43,501 nt of DNA from Hofstenia miamia (GCA_004352715.1 SCFE01000022.1:812465-855965); one strand, 5' to 3'. Positions 22,319-33,960 are shown, counted from the first letter of the stretch. A program made the numbers and translations. The notes: generated by a model not told the origin, from the letters alone.

Positions 22319-22513
22319 TGTTCTTATTAAGGTTAATTAAGCTCCTAAAAAACGACACATTATAAAACATATTCATTCTAACTTAGTTACAGAATATTAG
22401 AATAAATACTATGGAGTTTTGTATCCAGGATGCCAAGAGGAAGGGGGCCCAGTGGCCCAACAGGGAGGGCCATGCCCCCTGGCCCTCCCTTAGCCACGGC
22501 CCCTGGGATCAGC

Positions 22514-25500
22514 TATAGATAAATGCTACAAAAAAATGCAGATTCACAATATGTTGAAACATTAAATAACTTTGAATCTTTACCTAAATTCGACATAATG
22601 AAACATTACTTAATTCTATTGTCTACTGCAGTGAAGCAAATTAAGTAAATAAATTTTAATAGATGCAATAACATTTTTTAAATCACTAGTATTGTTATTT
22701 TTTTGCATTTCGAATTTGCGGAGATTGAAAATTTGATATTTGAATTTTTCATATATAATATATATATATATATATAATATATATATATAGGCACAAATGC
22801 GTATTTTTTAACTCGAATAATTTCTATAATCTCAAACCGTTATTATTGAAAAATACATAGCGCCATTATCATAATTACTTTTGTAAATCGCCATTATTGA
22901 AATAAATTTAACAAAAGGTCGCATTATTCAAGCAGGTGGGCAATTATTTGTTTTTGAAATTTTAGTTTCTACGTTTCTTGCATTTACTTCATTGATCAAA
23001 AAACGTATATTTAGAAAATTTACATTTAGTTGTCAACGTATGAGTCAATACGTTAAACAAGCAGAATTAATGTATCGCATAATAAGGTTGTTCTTCAATG
23101 GAATTTGAAGATTTTTAAAGTTGTTTTAGACTCAATTAACAGTGCTTTTATGAAAGCTTCAAGTAAAGTTCAAGATGTGAAAGCCTCTTCAGATGGGGCA
23201 TTTCTAGTCTGAAGCACAGTCTTCACAAATGTCAATTTCCACATGAAATCTAAGCGTTGATTGGAGTTGTGAGATATCGACGCCCATTTCAGAAAAAAAT
23301 ATTGAGTATATTTGAATTTCAAAATTCAAAATTCATTTACGATCTTGCAAATAATGCATGGATTTCTAATAACATGATTTAAGACTGCCTAGTCCAATGG
23401 TCTTAGGGAATGAGTACAAATCGAAAAACCAATAATTTTTTGGAAGAAAAAAATGTTTTGTGTGGATGAATACTTTTATAAAGTTTCTAATGTTCTTTTG
23501 ATGTCAACCATTTCGGATTGATGTTCAATTGAAACCAGTGTATTTATCAATAATTTTCAAAGTGAATATATATGGACACTTTACTATGTACAGTGTAGGT
23601 TCCTTATAATTCCTTGTTTCAATTCCATGCATTATTGTCCTGTTCCATTGATATATTTCGTCTGCATAATCTATTTACGAAGTACTATTGAATTGATGAA
23701 AACAGCATTGGAATGTGAGGCATTTATACATTGGGAAATCCATAGCATAGCCAATGTGGTGGGCGCTGATTGTGATGGAGGTGGGAAGAGAAAGTTGCAT
23801 CTAATCTGACACGGCTGTAGACGTCCGTGGCATTGTTATTTTTAGTACTGAACATGAAACAACAAATGAATGTTGATTTTTGTAGTTTGCAGTTTGTAGC
23901 TCTTCGAACTGAATTACCCAAATTAATAAATCATTTAGGCAAGCTAAGGTACTGTAAATCACAAATAGTCTAAGCAATGAAACGAATAATAAAAATGAAA
24001 TTTTTTGTGAAAAAACATCAGTGAAGAAGGTCTGGTTAAGCCTTTCCAGCCACAGTCGGACTTGAGCCGTGACACTGACTTTGCGGCTTGCAGTGACAGC
24101 AGGCAATGGAGCTCTACGGTTTACTGTTGTAGTCTCAATAATCTGGTGTTGACACCATCGAATTGTCACATTTTGAAAATTCTATTACAAATAAATTTCA
24201 GTCTTTTTACTATTATCACAAAAATTGATTTTAAAGACGAATGAATAATTTGCATTCTAAAAATTCTTCATTTAAATTTGTAACCATATTCCAAATATCG
24301 GGTTCGGGTAGGATCTGATTAAGGACTTGTGGGGTCAGGTCGTGCTTGAAAATCTCAACACGATTACAACTTTGGTTACCTAATATCTGTATATCAATTG
24401 CAAATTTCGACATGAATATCTTATAAAAATTTAATAAAAAGTATTATATAAATAAAGAGTAAATCTAATCAATTTGTTTTGCATAGTTTGAAATATATCT
24501 AGGCTTTCCTGTCTGAAATAAACGAAAGAACTTTAGAAAATATTTTCATGGTGGTTTGCGAAAACCTTAATTCCATTTTAGCCATATTTTAGATTAACCT
24601 TTAAAAAACTGTTTTTCCACACTTTCGAGCCCTATTGTGAAATTTGGAATTCGCAAAAAAAAAAATATATATATACATGTATGTATGACGTCGCATAACT
24701 CGGATTTTTTACAAGTCCGACAATTTTTGCTGATCAATGTCTCATTTTGAAAAACAGTTTCATTTAGCTACGTACAAGTCGTACTTTCTAATTCGAATTT
24801 TCGCCTATATCGGAGTAAATTTTCCGACCCAAATGATAAAATTCCCGTACAATTTTCCATTTCTATGTCGGATCTTCCCTTTGTCATTTTATGTGCCAAA
24901 TCGAAATATTGAAATAAAATATAATAAATCTTTGATGGCAATTACACTTGTTTGTGCTTCACTACCTCTTGAGTAGCCCTCTGTGATTTCCTATTTTTTT
25001 TATTCTATTATTTCGTTTGATAATAGTACCCTTATACATTTATGTTTTTGTTAATCAAAATATTAGATAAAAATAACATTTTGTAATTACAGGATATGAT
25101 GAAGCTTGCAACGAAAATGGAAGATCTGGTTATGGTCATGGAGGAATATGTTAACCAATTAAATCAGAAAAGAATAACTGATTTCATTAGTTAAGAACGA
25201 AGCACTTGTGCATTTTTTTGCTTTTTTTCAAGTATATTATAGCTAAATCACTAAACTACTCTAAGTTGTCTGAAATTTTGAAAATTTCATGCACTACAAG
25301 CCATATTCGTGTTGTATATACTTAGGTATGTCAATTTGATAAAACAAACCCATACAGGCTTGCCATGTTTAAAGTCACAATTCGCCGCCAAAAAGGTCTT
25401 GTGAATGATGAGTTCGTGACCGGGTGCTGCGCAAAGACAACAATGAACAAAGCGGTGCTCTTCTTTATTGAGGTGCTTTCGGAATTTAATTTCAGGATTA

Positions 25501-25715
25501 TGAATTATTTCAATCGTTTTTGCTTACTACAAAAGTCCTGAGAACTATGAATAATTGTGTAAACAATAATAATTTTGCACTAGACTATGCCCTAGGGATG
25601 AATGGTGATAACGCCTGGATGCACTGTGAACGATAATCAATAAATGACAGTAACGCATTCATTTACAAGCTGCACTACTCGTGTTGTTCGACATTTTGTA
25701 AACAATTTTGTAGCA
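22514..25715. other. No gene recognised
   Basis: TA arrays lie at about 22751-22790 and 24664-24675. The part 23740-24170 is G+C richer and carries a 122-codon minus frame (23801-24169) whose first third looks protein-like, but I recognise no domain and it turns into low-complexity hydrophobic sequence. It could be an exon fragment or an old repeat. Confidence 0.35.
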
Positions 25716-26562
25716 ATGAATGACCAATAAGTTTATATTCGCTATTTACTCAAAGTGCCTGCCAAAACAATGTTTAATGAACTGGTTGAAGTTTGTTCTA
25801 TGGATCTTCCCTCATTGGCTTTAGTTCATCGTTGGATCAAGACCTGACTAGAGACTGATGAGGAGGTCTCACCATCATTCTCGGATGCTCCAAGATCAGG
25901 CCGTCCTCGAACTTCTTCAAATAGAGACAACATTGGCGTTGTTAATGATTTGATTGTACAAAATAATAGCCTTACTGTTTTAGGCGAGCTAAAGGATATC
26001 ATTGGTATCCCGCACAGTTGTTCTGTACATCAGGTTTTGTTTCAGCAGTAATTAGATTCCGCACACCGTCTCAGAAGTCAACACAGCCGATCGTCTCAGC
26101 TGCTGCATAAGCAATTTGGAACAGTTTTGTGCAGCTGCTTCCAACCTCACTCAGCAAATGTTCACAGTTGTCTAGGCTTGAGTTCTTTACGAGGAACTTT
26201 TTGAGGAAGTCCCAATACAAAGCATGGTTGTCTCCTGTTGAACCCAGACCAATAGTGGTCAGAACTCTTCTTTACCCAAAAAGATCATGTATGCCATTTT
26301 TTTCGATTTGACTGTCTTCTTGCGGCAATACCAATACCACATGTGCAATCCCTTTAATCACATCGCAGTGGTATATTGCAGTCTGTCTACTACAAGTTTT
26401 TGACGCACTTCAATTAAAGCGTCCGCTTTTGAGACGAAAGGGCCTGTTTCTCTTGCATGATAATGCTTATCGCCCATACATCTGCTGCCATCCAACGTTT
26501 TTTGGAGGATCACGATGTCCGAACAATAAGCCACCCACTATATATTTTGTAACTATGCTAAT
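25716..26562 (+). pseudogene. Mariner-like transposase relic
   Basis: The frame around 25780-26050 has A-L-V-H-R-W-I-K (second helix-turn-helix), D-A-P-R-S-G-R-P-R-T (the GRPR-type linker) and a following L-T-V-L-G-E-L-K segment. Near 26450, F-L-L-H-D-N-A matches the second catalytic aspartate block, and in a shifted frame H-T-S-A-A-I-Q-R-F-L-E-D follows. Several stops and frameshifts make it inactive. A working copy would be a cut-and-paste transposase of about 340 residues. Terminal repeats were not found. Confidence 0.65.
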
Positions 26563-26891
26563 TATTTGATAGGTAGAGTGCTTACCTTATAAGACTTACT
26601 TATTGATGCAAATATATTTCTTTAGTAGTTGTTTTACATTTTATGTATGCAGTATACTGTATATATATTTTTGACCTTCCGTTGTATCAATGAAATAATA
26701 TACAAACTTACATAGAAACTTGACAACCGATATTTGATTCTGTTTCGCTCTACAATAGTTTTGAGGCATAGTGATCTCAATTATGAAAGATGTATTTCCA
26801 CTTCAAATGTGTTTACTTACTATAGTATTTTAGTTTTCGGGGCATATGAATTGAGTGATTTTATTATGTATATATATATATATATATATAT

Positions 26892-27157
26892 ATTTCCCGC
26901 TAAATTTTTTTAAAAAACCTCATCATGAGCACGTTTGACAACATAAATTCTTGACATTTTGCAGCATAGTGTCTCTTTATACTACTTACCACCACGGGAA
27001 ATATATTTAAGTTTCGAGTGAATAATGCGTAGCAATGGCAAAAAAATAGGTATTTTGGGAAAAAAGTTCGATTACCGCTAAATGTTTTAGAAATTTCAAA
27101 CGGTTTCCTGCCAAATGTAAGGTTTTTGCATTTTCCAAAGTAAAAAGCGGAAAAAAA
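26892..27157 (+). mobile_element. MITE family, copy 2, flanked by TA arrays
   Basis: Same family and orientation as 13995-14253, here with a complete left end (TTTCCCGCTAAATTTTTT). TA arrays sit at both edges: 26868-26891 on the left and 27158-27318 on the right, the latter containing the N gap 27170-27280. The right end reads AAAAAGCGGAAAAAAATATA. Confidence 0.8.
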
Positions 27158-27280
27158 TATATATATATANNNNNNNNNNNNNNNNNNNNNNNNNNNNNNN
27201 NNNNNNNNNNNNNNNNNNNNNNNNNNNNNNNNNNNNNNNNNNNNNNNNNNNNNNNNNNNNNNNNNNNNNNNNNNNNNNNN

Positions 27281-27318
<38 letters not shown>
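27158..27318. repeat. TA microsatellite with 111-N gap
   Basis: TA repeats lie on both sides of the N run 27170-27280, so the gap is probably unresolved TA repeat. Open frames across it are artefacts of the Ns. Confidence 0.85.
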
Positions 27319-27321
<3 letters not shown>

Positions 27322-27367
27322 TTAATTATAATGAGTTTTGATATATTCATGTTAGCTTGACGGTAGA

Positions 27368-27400
27368 ATAGACCGGTTTTGATTTTAAATCATCAGTATA
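27368..27400 (-). ncRNA. Third, degenerate hammerhead-like motif
   Basis: Minus-strand CTGATGA (27396-27390) is followed by an AT hairpin and AAAA where GAAA is expected, then C-CG-G as minimal stem III and U-C as cleavage site. Three base pairs of stem I are possible (A-U, U-A, A-U). The G-to-A change and a shortened core suggest an inactive relic. It lies downstream of a Penelope endonuclease on the same strand, as with the other two. Confidence 0.3.
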
Positions 27401-27543
27401 ACAATAATGCGGCAATAAATTTATAATAACTAGATTTTATATATTAATATTGCATGCACTTCTGAACTAAATTTAATGTTAACATGCTTTGTTGGCTATT
27501 AATTAGTTGATCTTTCTTAGTTTTTTAATAAAAATTACTTCAC

Positions 27544-27985
27544 CTATTTTAGATAGTTTGGTCTTAGTAGTATATGGAAATTATTTTCTCTTGCAGTAAG
27601 TTTATGTAAATATATTTCTGATCTTAAGTGCCCATTTAGATGTTCTAGAATTCTCGTTCCTAGATGTCTTTTAGTTTCTCCGATGTATGATTTTTTACAA
27701 TCATCACATTGTTACTTATATATTAAGGAGGAAACTAAATTTTTTGTTACTGGGTCTTTGTTTTTAATGATGATAAATATTTTAAATGATGTAATTGTTG
27801 GTATAATCTTTGTCAGCTTTAGTTTGGTGTTCATGATTATAAGTTTTTTCTTTACTTTAATGACTTGGTTACTGAAAGAGATAAATTTCAAATATATTCT
27901 AGTCTTAGTTTCATCAGTGATGTTTTATATTTGATCTTTATTACTTAAAAACATGTCAATCGAGAACTTCTTGATAATGTTGTGT
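27544..27985 (-). pseudogene. Penelope-like GIY-YIG endonuclease relic
   Basis: On the minus strand, K-I-I-P-T-I-T-S-F-K leads to V-S-S-L-I-Y-K, a stop, then Q-C-D-D-C-K-K-S-Y-I-G-E-T-K-R-H-L and R-I-L-E-H-L. This is the Penelope GIY-YIG signature with the C-x-x-C pair and the E-H block. The frame ends at TAG 27546-27544. One in-frame stop sits just before the cysteine pair. No RT precedes it in the window, so the copy is 5'-truncated; Tc1 sequence starts at about 28080. Confidence 0.75.
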
Positions 27986-28079
27986 GGATGAACATTTTTC
28001 TCTTATGTCTAAAAGATTTTTTCAATGGCCTCTGTTAAATGTTTATAATTTTACCTTGTTAGTTTAGCACAATTCAATA

Positions 28080-28790
28080 ATGCTTTTATGGTGTTACTTA
28101 AAGGTTTACGACAGGAGAGATTTCGGGCTGAGTTCTGCAAACAACATCTTTGGAGAGGATTGCTCCAAGATGGTGTTTACTGATGAAAGCATATTCAAGT
28201 TTCATCCTAACCGTAGAAGCTATGTGAGAAGACCAAGAGGCACCAATAACCATTACAGTTACAACTCACCTTACGCAAGGAAAACCTTCAAGAATGGTGG
28301 CGGTAGCATAATGGTCTGGGGCTATATTAAAGGTTCAGGTGAACGAAAGCTCGTAAAGATTCAAGGGAATGTGAACAAGGTCGTCTACTGCAAAATTCTC
28401 AAAGAACATATGCTCCCTGATCTCCGTTGTGATTAACTGCTTCAGCAGGATGGCGCAACAGCCCACACAAGTCAAAAGACCAGGGCGTTCATTGAAGAGA
28501 ATGAAGTGGAAATCATTTATAAAACATTAATTCATCAGTTCATCTTTATCATGAAGTTGTTATTCATTTAAATGTAATTTCCATACAGTTTTAGTAATTA
28601 CTTGTAGCTGTGTTATGTTTAGATTGCACTTCTGACTGTTTGGCCACCTAGCAGGCCAGACTTGGACATTATTGAGAACGTTTGGGATCAAATAAAATAC
28701 CTTGTGTTTGAGCATCATCCAAATATGTACAGAACAGTTGTAGGAATAACTGCCTGAGATTTTTACATCAAGGGACTTTATGAATCAATT
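28080..28790 (+). pseudogene. Tc1-like transposase relic (DDE)
   Basis: V-F-T-D-E-S (near 28168) carries the first catalytic aspartate. H-P-N-R-R-S-Y-V-R-R-P-R-G-T follows, then G-G-G-S-I-M-V-W-G. After a TGA-type break at 28434-28436, L-Q-Q-D-G-A-T-A-H-T-S holds the second aspartate (about 28446). W-P-P-S-R-P-D-L-D-I-I-E-N-V-W (about 28640-28685) holds the final glutamate. About 115 bases of unrelated AT-rich sequence separate the last two blocks. The N-terminal DNA-binding part is missing, and a frameshift lies near 28140. A working enzyme would be a cut-and-paste transposase of about 340 residues. Confidence 0.8.
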
Positions 28791-29008
28791 CCCAAGAGAC
28801 TTCGAGATTTCAAGAAAAATAATTAGCTTTTTCCTCCATGTTAAATTTCTGATCTGTATTTGTACTGTTGTTATGGTGTATGTGATTTCTTACAAAAATT
28901 TGAACATTTTATTGGCCTTACCAACGTTCGATATTGCAAAACATGGCTGTGCATTGAATGAAGATGCTAACAAAGAATTTAATAACTAAATAAATTAGGT
29001 ATTCCAAA

Positions 29009-29039
29009 TATTCAAAACGCCAACCTTTTTGGCAACGAC

Positions 29040-29041
<2 letters not shown>
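29009..29041 (+). mobile_element. Right terminal repeat of the Tc1-like element
   Basis: The sequence read inversely from 29041 begins CAGTCGTTGCCAAAAAGGTT, a typical Tc1-type terminus. It is followed on the plus strand by a TA run, consistent with a TA target. No matching left terminus was found upstream of 28080, so the element is truncated at its left end. Confidence 0.55.
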
Positions 29042-29073
<32 letters not shown>

Positions 29074-29334
29074 NTATATATCAGACTTGCCAACGAGCCG
29101 AGCTTCTAACGAGCCAAGTCGAGCTTGAGCCCAGTATTTGATATACAACGATATATTATTTTTTCATTCAATATTCCTTACTTATAATATATAGAAATGT
29201 ATATAGATAATGGGAAGAGCAATTAAAAAAATTCTGAGAACACAATATTTTTAAAAAAATACCTATCTGAAACGAGCCTCATTGAAAGATTTTCCGTGGA
29301 GAGCCAAACCGTACTTACTCGTTTGCAATTCTGA
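29042..29334. mobile_element. 254-bp MITE next to a TA array
   Basis: A TA array (29042-29080, one N at 29074) leads into an element 29081-29334. Its ends are inverted relatives: TCAGACTTGCCAACGAG at the left and, inversely, TCAGAATTGCAAACGAG at the right (15 of 17 match). Both flanks are TATATA, so the target duplication cannot be sized. It is non-coding; the left part contains GAGCCGAGCTT and GAGCCAAGTCGAGC. Confidence 0.6.
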
Positions 29335-30326
29335 TATATATATATACATATATCTCGCTATTTATTCACTCTTACATAAATATCTCGCTTCTTGTTGCTA
29401 TTTCATACATACCTCGCTCTTTGTAACTTTTGCACATACAACTCGCCGTTTGTAAATTTTACCAAAATAATATTTAATCCGAAAGTGTACTTTTTATTGA
29501 TTTATTCATGATTTGAATGTGAATGATTTTGTGTGATAACCTAAAATAGCCTTAAAACATGTTGCTACTATTAAATAACATAGTTTAGCTTATGTGAAAA
29601 ATATCAAATGAGTTAAAGTTGCTTTAATCTTAGTTTTAGTCGTACCAGAATTGATTTCAGTCACGGGCTCAATTTAATATAACCCAAGCTTGGCCCTAAC
29701 CCGTCATAGCTAAAGTGATTACAAAAAGGTCTTTATAAAAAAATTGAAACAATAGTGAAATGAAAATTTTTTTCCATCAATTACACATCATAACTAAATC
29801 GGATTTCATGTTTATTGATGTAGAATTATTCTAATTAATGACATAATTCATGTTATAAAATATCAAAGTATGTATAACAATACAAATTTAAGAAAAATTT
29901 GGGCCTATTGTACATAAATTGCAGGAATGGACCAGACCTGTTTGGTCTTTTAATTTCTAGTTTTTCAGTTGAAACTAGGAGTCCTAAACTTCTGCAAAGT
30001 AAGAAAAAGAATTTAATAATTTTTTTACTTTTTTTAAAAACTCGTTCACTGCTATAAAATAAAGCAAAACTATTGTTTAAAGGATAAAAAGAATTTAAGA
30101 ATGTATTTACGAAAATTGCAAATTTACAATATTAAACCATTATTAAAATTAGTAATATGTATGCGAATATTATTGACTTTAAAATACAATCCATGCTAAC
30201 ACGGTAATCCTTTGATAGTTTGAAAATATTTGGTGTTAAGAACATTGTTTTACTACAAATAGAAGATACTTCCTAGTTTAAGTACCATAGACTATATTGA
30301 AAACATGTATTTGAAATATCAGGTCT
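29335..30326. other. No gene; diverged tandem repeat at 29340-29465
   Basis: Four rough units of about 30 bases, each built on CTCGC followed by TTTGTAACTTTT-like and CATACATA-like sequence, occupy 29340-29465. The rest is AT-rich and shows nothing I recognise. Confidence 0.45.
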
Positions 30327-31323
30327 ATGTAACTTAGGCCCCTGCAAGGGCTCGGACTCGAGCTCGCGAGCTTTTTTCAAGGTCGTGCTCGGCTCGCACT
30401 TTTAAAAACATTCAGCCGAGGCNNNNNNNNNNNNNNNNNNNNNNNNNNNNNNNNNNNNNNNNNNNNNNNNNNNNNNNNNNNNNNNNNNNNNNNNNNNNNN
30501 NNNNNNNNNNNNNNNNNNNNNNNNNNNNNNNNNNNNNNNNNNNNNNNNNNNNNNNNNNNNNNNNNNNNNNNNNNNNNNNNNNNNNNNNNNNNNNNNNNNN
30601 NNNNNNNNNNNNNNNNNNNNNNNNNNNNNNNNNNNNNNNNNNNNNNNNNNNNNNNNNNNNNNNNNNNNNNNNNNNNNNNNNNNNNNNNNNNNNNNNNNNN
30701 NNNNNNNNNNNNNNNNNNNNNNNNNNNNNNNNNNNNNNNNNNNNNNNNNNNNNNNNNNNNNNNNNNNNNNNNNNNNNNNNNNNNNNNNNNNNNNNNNNNN
30801 NNNNNNNNNNNNNNNNNNNNNNNNNNNNNNNNNNNNNNNNNNNNNNNNNNATATATATATATATATATATATAAATGAATTATTTATAGGAAATTCCTAT
30901 ATATGTATCCTATTAATATAAATAAAATAAATAGCATTTCACTGCATGCAGGGGCTCCTACGTCGGCGAGTGTCCGGTTGAGAGATATATTTGGTATATG
31001 GTATGATGTATACGCATTATTGCATTGTATACGCATTTTAATCGTATATTTAATCAAAATCGAATGACATCCAAAACTAACGTTTTTCCGTAAATTTATG
31101 CGTTATAATTTCTTGTACTTTTATTCAATAGTTTTTACTGATATTAGGCCTATTTTTACAATACAGTCAGCAAGTCGATATATATACATATATATATATA
31201 TATATATGAATTAAGGCTTGTCTCGGGCCCGGCTAGAGCTCGGGCTCGTGAGCTTTAGCCTAAGGCTCGGCCCGGGCTCGGCTCATGCCAGAAATACTGG
31301 GCTCGCAGGGGCCTAATATAACT
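30327..31323. mobile_element. hAT-like non-autonomous element with internal gap
   Basis: The element 30335-31315 has ends TAGGCCCCTGCAAGG and, inversely, TAGGCCCCTGCGAGC. The flanks are ATGTAACT (30327-30334) and ATATAACT (31316-31323), a 7-of-8 match of hAT target-duplication size. Both subterminal regions are rich in GCTCGGGCTCG-like words. The centre holds a 428-N gap (30423-30850), TA arrays (30851-30872, 31180-31206) and no visible transposase; a gene could hide in the gap. Confidence 0.7.
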
Positions 31324-31938
31324 ATAATCAATCGTAATTCAACTTTGGTAAGTAATGTCTTTATTTTATTTTTTATAATAAACATGTGTTTACGCTTCTC
31401 TTTGTTTCATCTAGATACTAAATTCATTTTTCACTAAAACTTTCAAACTAAGTAATGAAAAATACTTGTAAGAGTTAAAAATATTGTTGTGACCAATTAT
31501 TTTAGCAAAGCTCTTTTGAAACTTTTCATATAAAAAATTTTTTATTGACGAACACAACGTTCCTGTGGAAAAATGTGTCCCCTATGTAAGGATCTAAGTG
31601 TTTCAACATAAAGTTATAATGTTAGTATTATTATCACCTAAATTTCATTACTTGCATGAGCAAATTTACACAAAAAACTAGCCAAGTATGGGATTATTAG
31701 AAGATTTTAACATAAATATTTCTGAGTACAGACACTCTAGTTATATTGGAGGCATGTAATTCACACGTGATTGGGTTAAAGTAGTTAAATTATCATTATA
31801 TTTACCTCAAAATTATTATCTTTTGTTAAGGTAGAATAAATAAAAATGTGTTAAATATCTTCAAATACACTGCAAAGCACAAATATAGAAGTAAGCAACC
31901 TTTGTTTCAAATTTTTCTTATTTGGTTGAACATATAGT

Positions 31939-31941
<3 letters not shown>
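31324..31941. other. AT-rich region, nothing recognised
   Basis: Only short frames occur. No repeat or domain was recognised. Confidence 0.4.
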
Positions 31942-31986
<45 letters not shown>

Positions 31987-32247
31987 TTACAATTGGCGGG
32001 AAACGGTCCGACATTTCCGGCATTTAGTGGGAATCGCACTTTTCCCAAATCCCAAAAAACCTATTTTTTATTCGTTGCTCCCGCAGTATTCACTCGAACT
32101 TAAACATATTTACCAATGGGGTAGGTAAATTAAAGAGAAATTCTCCTTCAAAATCTTACAAATTTATGTTTGGAAACGCGGTAATGATGAGGTTTTTAAA
32201 AAACATTTAGCGGGAGATATATATATATATAATATATATATATATAT
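31942..32247 (-). mobile_element. MITE family, copy 3 (reverse), between two TA arrays
   Basis: The body 31981-32216 is the reverse complement of the family at 13995-14253. Landmarks include CCTTACAATTGGCGGGAAAC, GTATTCACTCGAACTTAAA and AACATTTAGCGGGAG. TA arrays adjoin both ends (31942-31980 and 32217-32247). Its right family end (the AAAAAGCGGGAAA part) is missing and is replaced by the TA array. Confidence 0.8.
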
Positions 32248-33960
32248 GTATGTATTAGAACTAAATTTTATACAAGCATTTACCCTGTCCTGTCCGGATT
32301 TGCATTTAGTTTATTCTGTAGGGATTCATTCGGATTAACAATCCTATTAAAAAATTTGTAACTTCTTATACTTCTCTACTTCTCATATGAACTAAGTCCT
32401 GCATGCATGTGTCACTAAGATCAGCAAACCGGCAGTTTCTTATCGACACCTCCGCGCTACAGTCAAGTTCTTCCTCAACAGGACCCTCTCATTAACTAGC
32501 TTATCAAAAGCAGCAAATGTATTGCAATGTGATTACGTTTAGTAATATGTCGTGTACCTTAAGCTTACTCTTTTAAATTCCTAGCTCGCAGTGCCGACCT
32601 ATGCTTGATCGTTTATCAAGAAAATTTTTGTTGTAATTAAACTAGAAAAGTTCTAAACCTTCTATCTCTCTGTCGACATGATTTGCAAGTTGATGTTAAA
32701 CGGAGTCAATTTCCAAAGCAACGATTTCAATAACATTACAGTACTGCTAAAGTTTGATGCATTAAGGGTTTTAGTTTTTAGTTTCTAAATATAGTTTAAC
32801 TGATCTCATTTTTATTTTGTGCTGTCTTGCACTTGCCGGATTTATCCTGTCTGGACTCACCCATAACATATATATATATANNNNNNNNNNNNNNNNNNNN
32901 NNNNNNNNNNNNNNNNNNNNNNNNNNNNNNNNNNNNNNNNNNNNNNNNNNNNNNNNNNNNNNNNNNNNNNNNNNNNNNNNNNNNNNNNNNNNNNNNNNNN
33001 NNNNNNNNNNNNNNNNNNNNNNNNNNNNNNNNNNNNNNNNNNNNNNNNNNNNNNNNNNNNNNNNNNNNNNNNNNNNNNNNNNNNNNNNNNNNNNNNNNNN
33101 NNNNNNNNNNNNNNNNNNNNNNNNNNNNNNNNNNNNNNNNNNNNNNNNNNNNNNNNNNNNNNNNNNNNNNNNNNNNNNNNNNNNNNNNNNNNNNNNNNNN
33201 NNNNNNNNNNNNNNNNNNNNNNNNNNNNNNNNNNNNNNNNNNNNNNNNNNNNNNNNNNNNNNNNNNNNNNNNNNNNNNNNNNNNNNNNNNNNNNNNNNNN
33301 NNNNNNNNNNNNNNNNNNNNNNNNNNNNNNNNNNNNNNNNNNNNNNNNNNNNNNNNNNNNNNNNNNNNNNNNNNNNNNNNNNNNNNNNNNNNNNNNNNNN
33401 NNNNNNNNNNNNNNNNNNNNNNNNNNNNNNNNNNNNNNNNNNNNNNNNNNNNNNNNNNNNNNNNNNNNNNNNNNNNNNNNNNNNNNNNNNNNNNNNNNNN
33501 NNNNNNNNNNNNNNNNNNNNNNNNNNNNNNNNNNNNNNNNNNNNNNNNNNNNNNNNNNNNNNNNNNNNNNNNNNNNNNNNNNNNNNNNNNNNNNNNNNNN
33601 NNNNNNNNNNNNNNNNNNNNNNNNNNNNNNNNNNNNNNNNNNNNNNNNNNNNNNNNNNNNNNNNNNNNNNNNNNNNNNNNNNNNNNNNNNNNNNNNNNNN
33701 NNNNNNNNNNNNNNNNNNNNNNNNNNNNNNNNNNNNNNNNNNNNNNNNNNNNNNNNNNNNNNNNNNNNNNNNNNNNNNNNNNNNNNNNNNNNNNNNNNNN
33801 NNNNNNNNNNNNNNNNNNNNNNNNNNNNNNNNNNNNNNNNNNNNNNNNNNNNNNNNNNNNNNNNNNNNNNNNNNNNNNNNATTTATTTTTTATTTGGAAA
33901 TATTTTTCGATTCCACTTTTTAAACAAGTATGTAAAGAGGGAAAGCAATACATGTAAATT
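32248..33960. other. No gene; includes a 1000-N gap
   Basis: The segment 32248-32868 is unremarkable. A TA run (32869-32880) leads into a gap of exactly 1000 N (32881-33880), probably a placeholder length. Long open frames here exist only because of the Ns. Confidence 0.6.

Larger units (their letters stand above)
21692..22513. mobile_element. 806-bp hAT-like element with nested Penelope fragment
   Basis: The element 21700-22505 starts CAGGCCCGTGGCTTGC and ends, read inversely, CAGGGGCCGTGGCTAAGG. It is flanked by a perfect 8-bp duplication GGATCAGC (21692-21699 and 22506-22513). These are hAT hallmarks. Its terminal parts are GC-rich (GGGCCATGGCCCTGC at left, GGGAGGGCCATGCCCC at right). The AT-rich centre is foreign: it holds the Penelope fragment 21937-22235 and a hammerhead-like motif. 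No hAT transposase is present. Confidence 0.8.

Noticed and set aside
23801-24169. 122-codon minus-strand frame
   Set aside because: No recognisable domain; the second half is low-complexity hydrophobic sequence and neither end has splice support.
31851-32128. Open frames with tyrosine-isoleucine runs
   Set aside because: They are TA microsatellite read as protein inside and beside MITE copy 3.
32796-33957. Open frames of over 350 codons on both strands
   Set aside because: They consist almost wholly of the 1000-N gap 32881-33880; no real coding sequence is visible.
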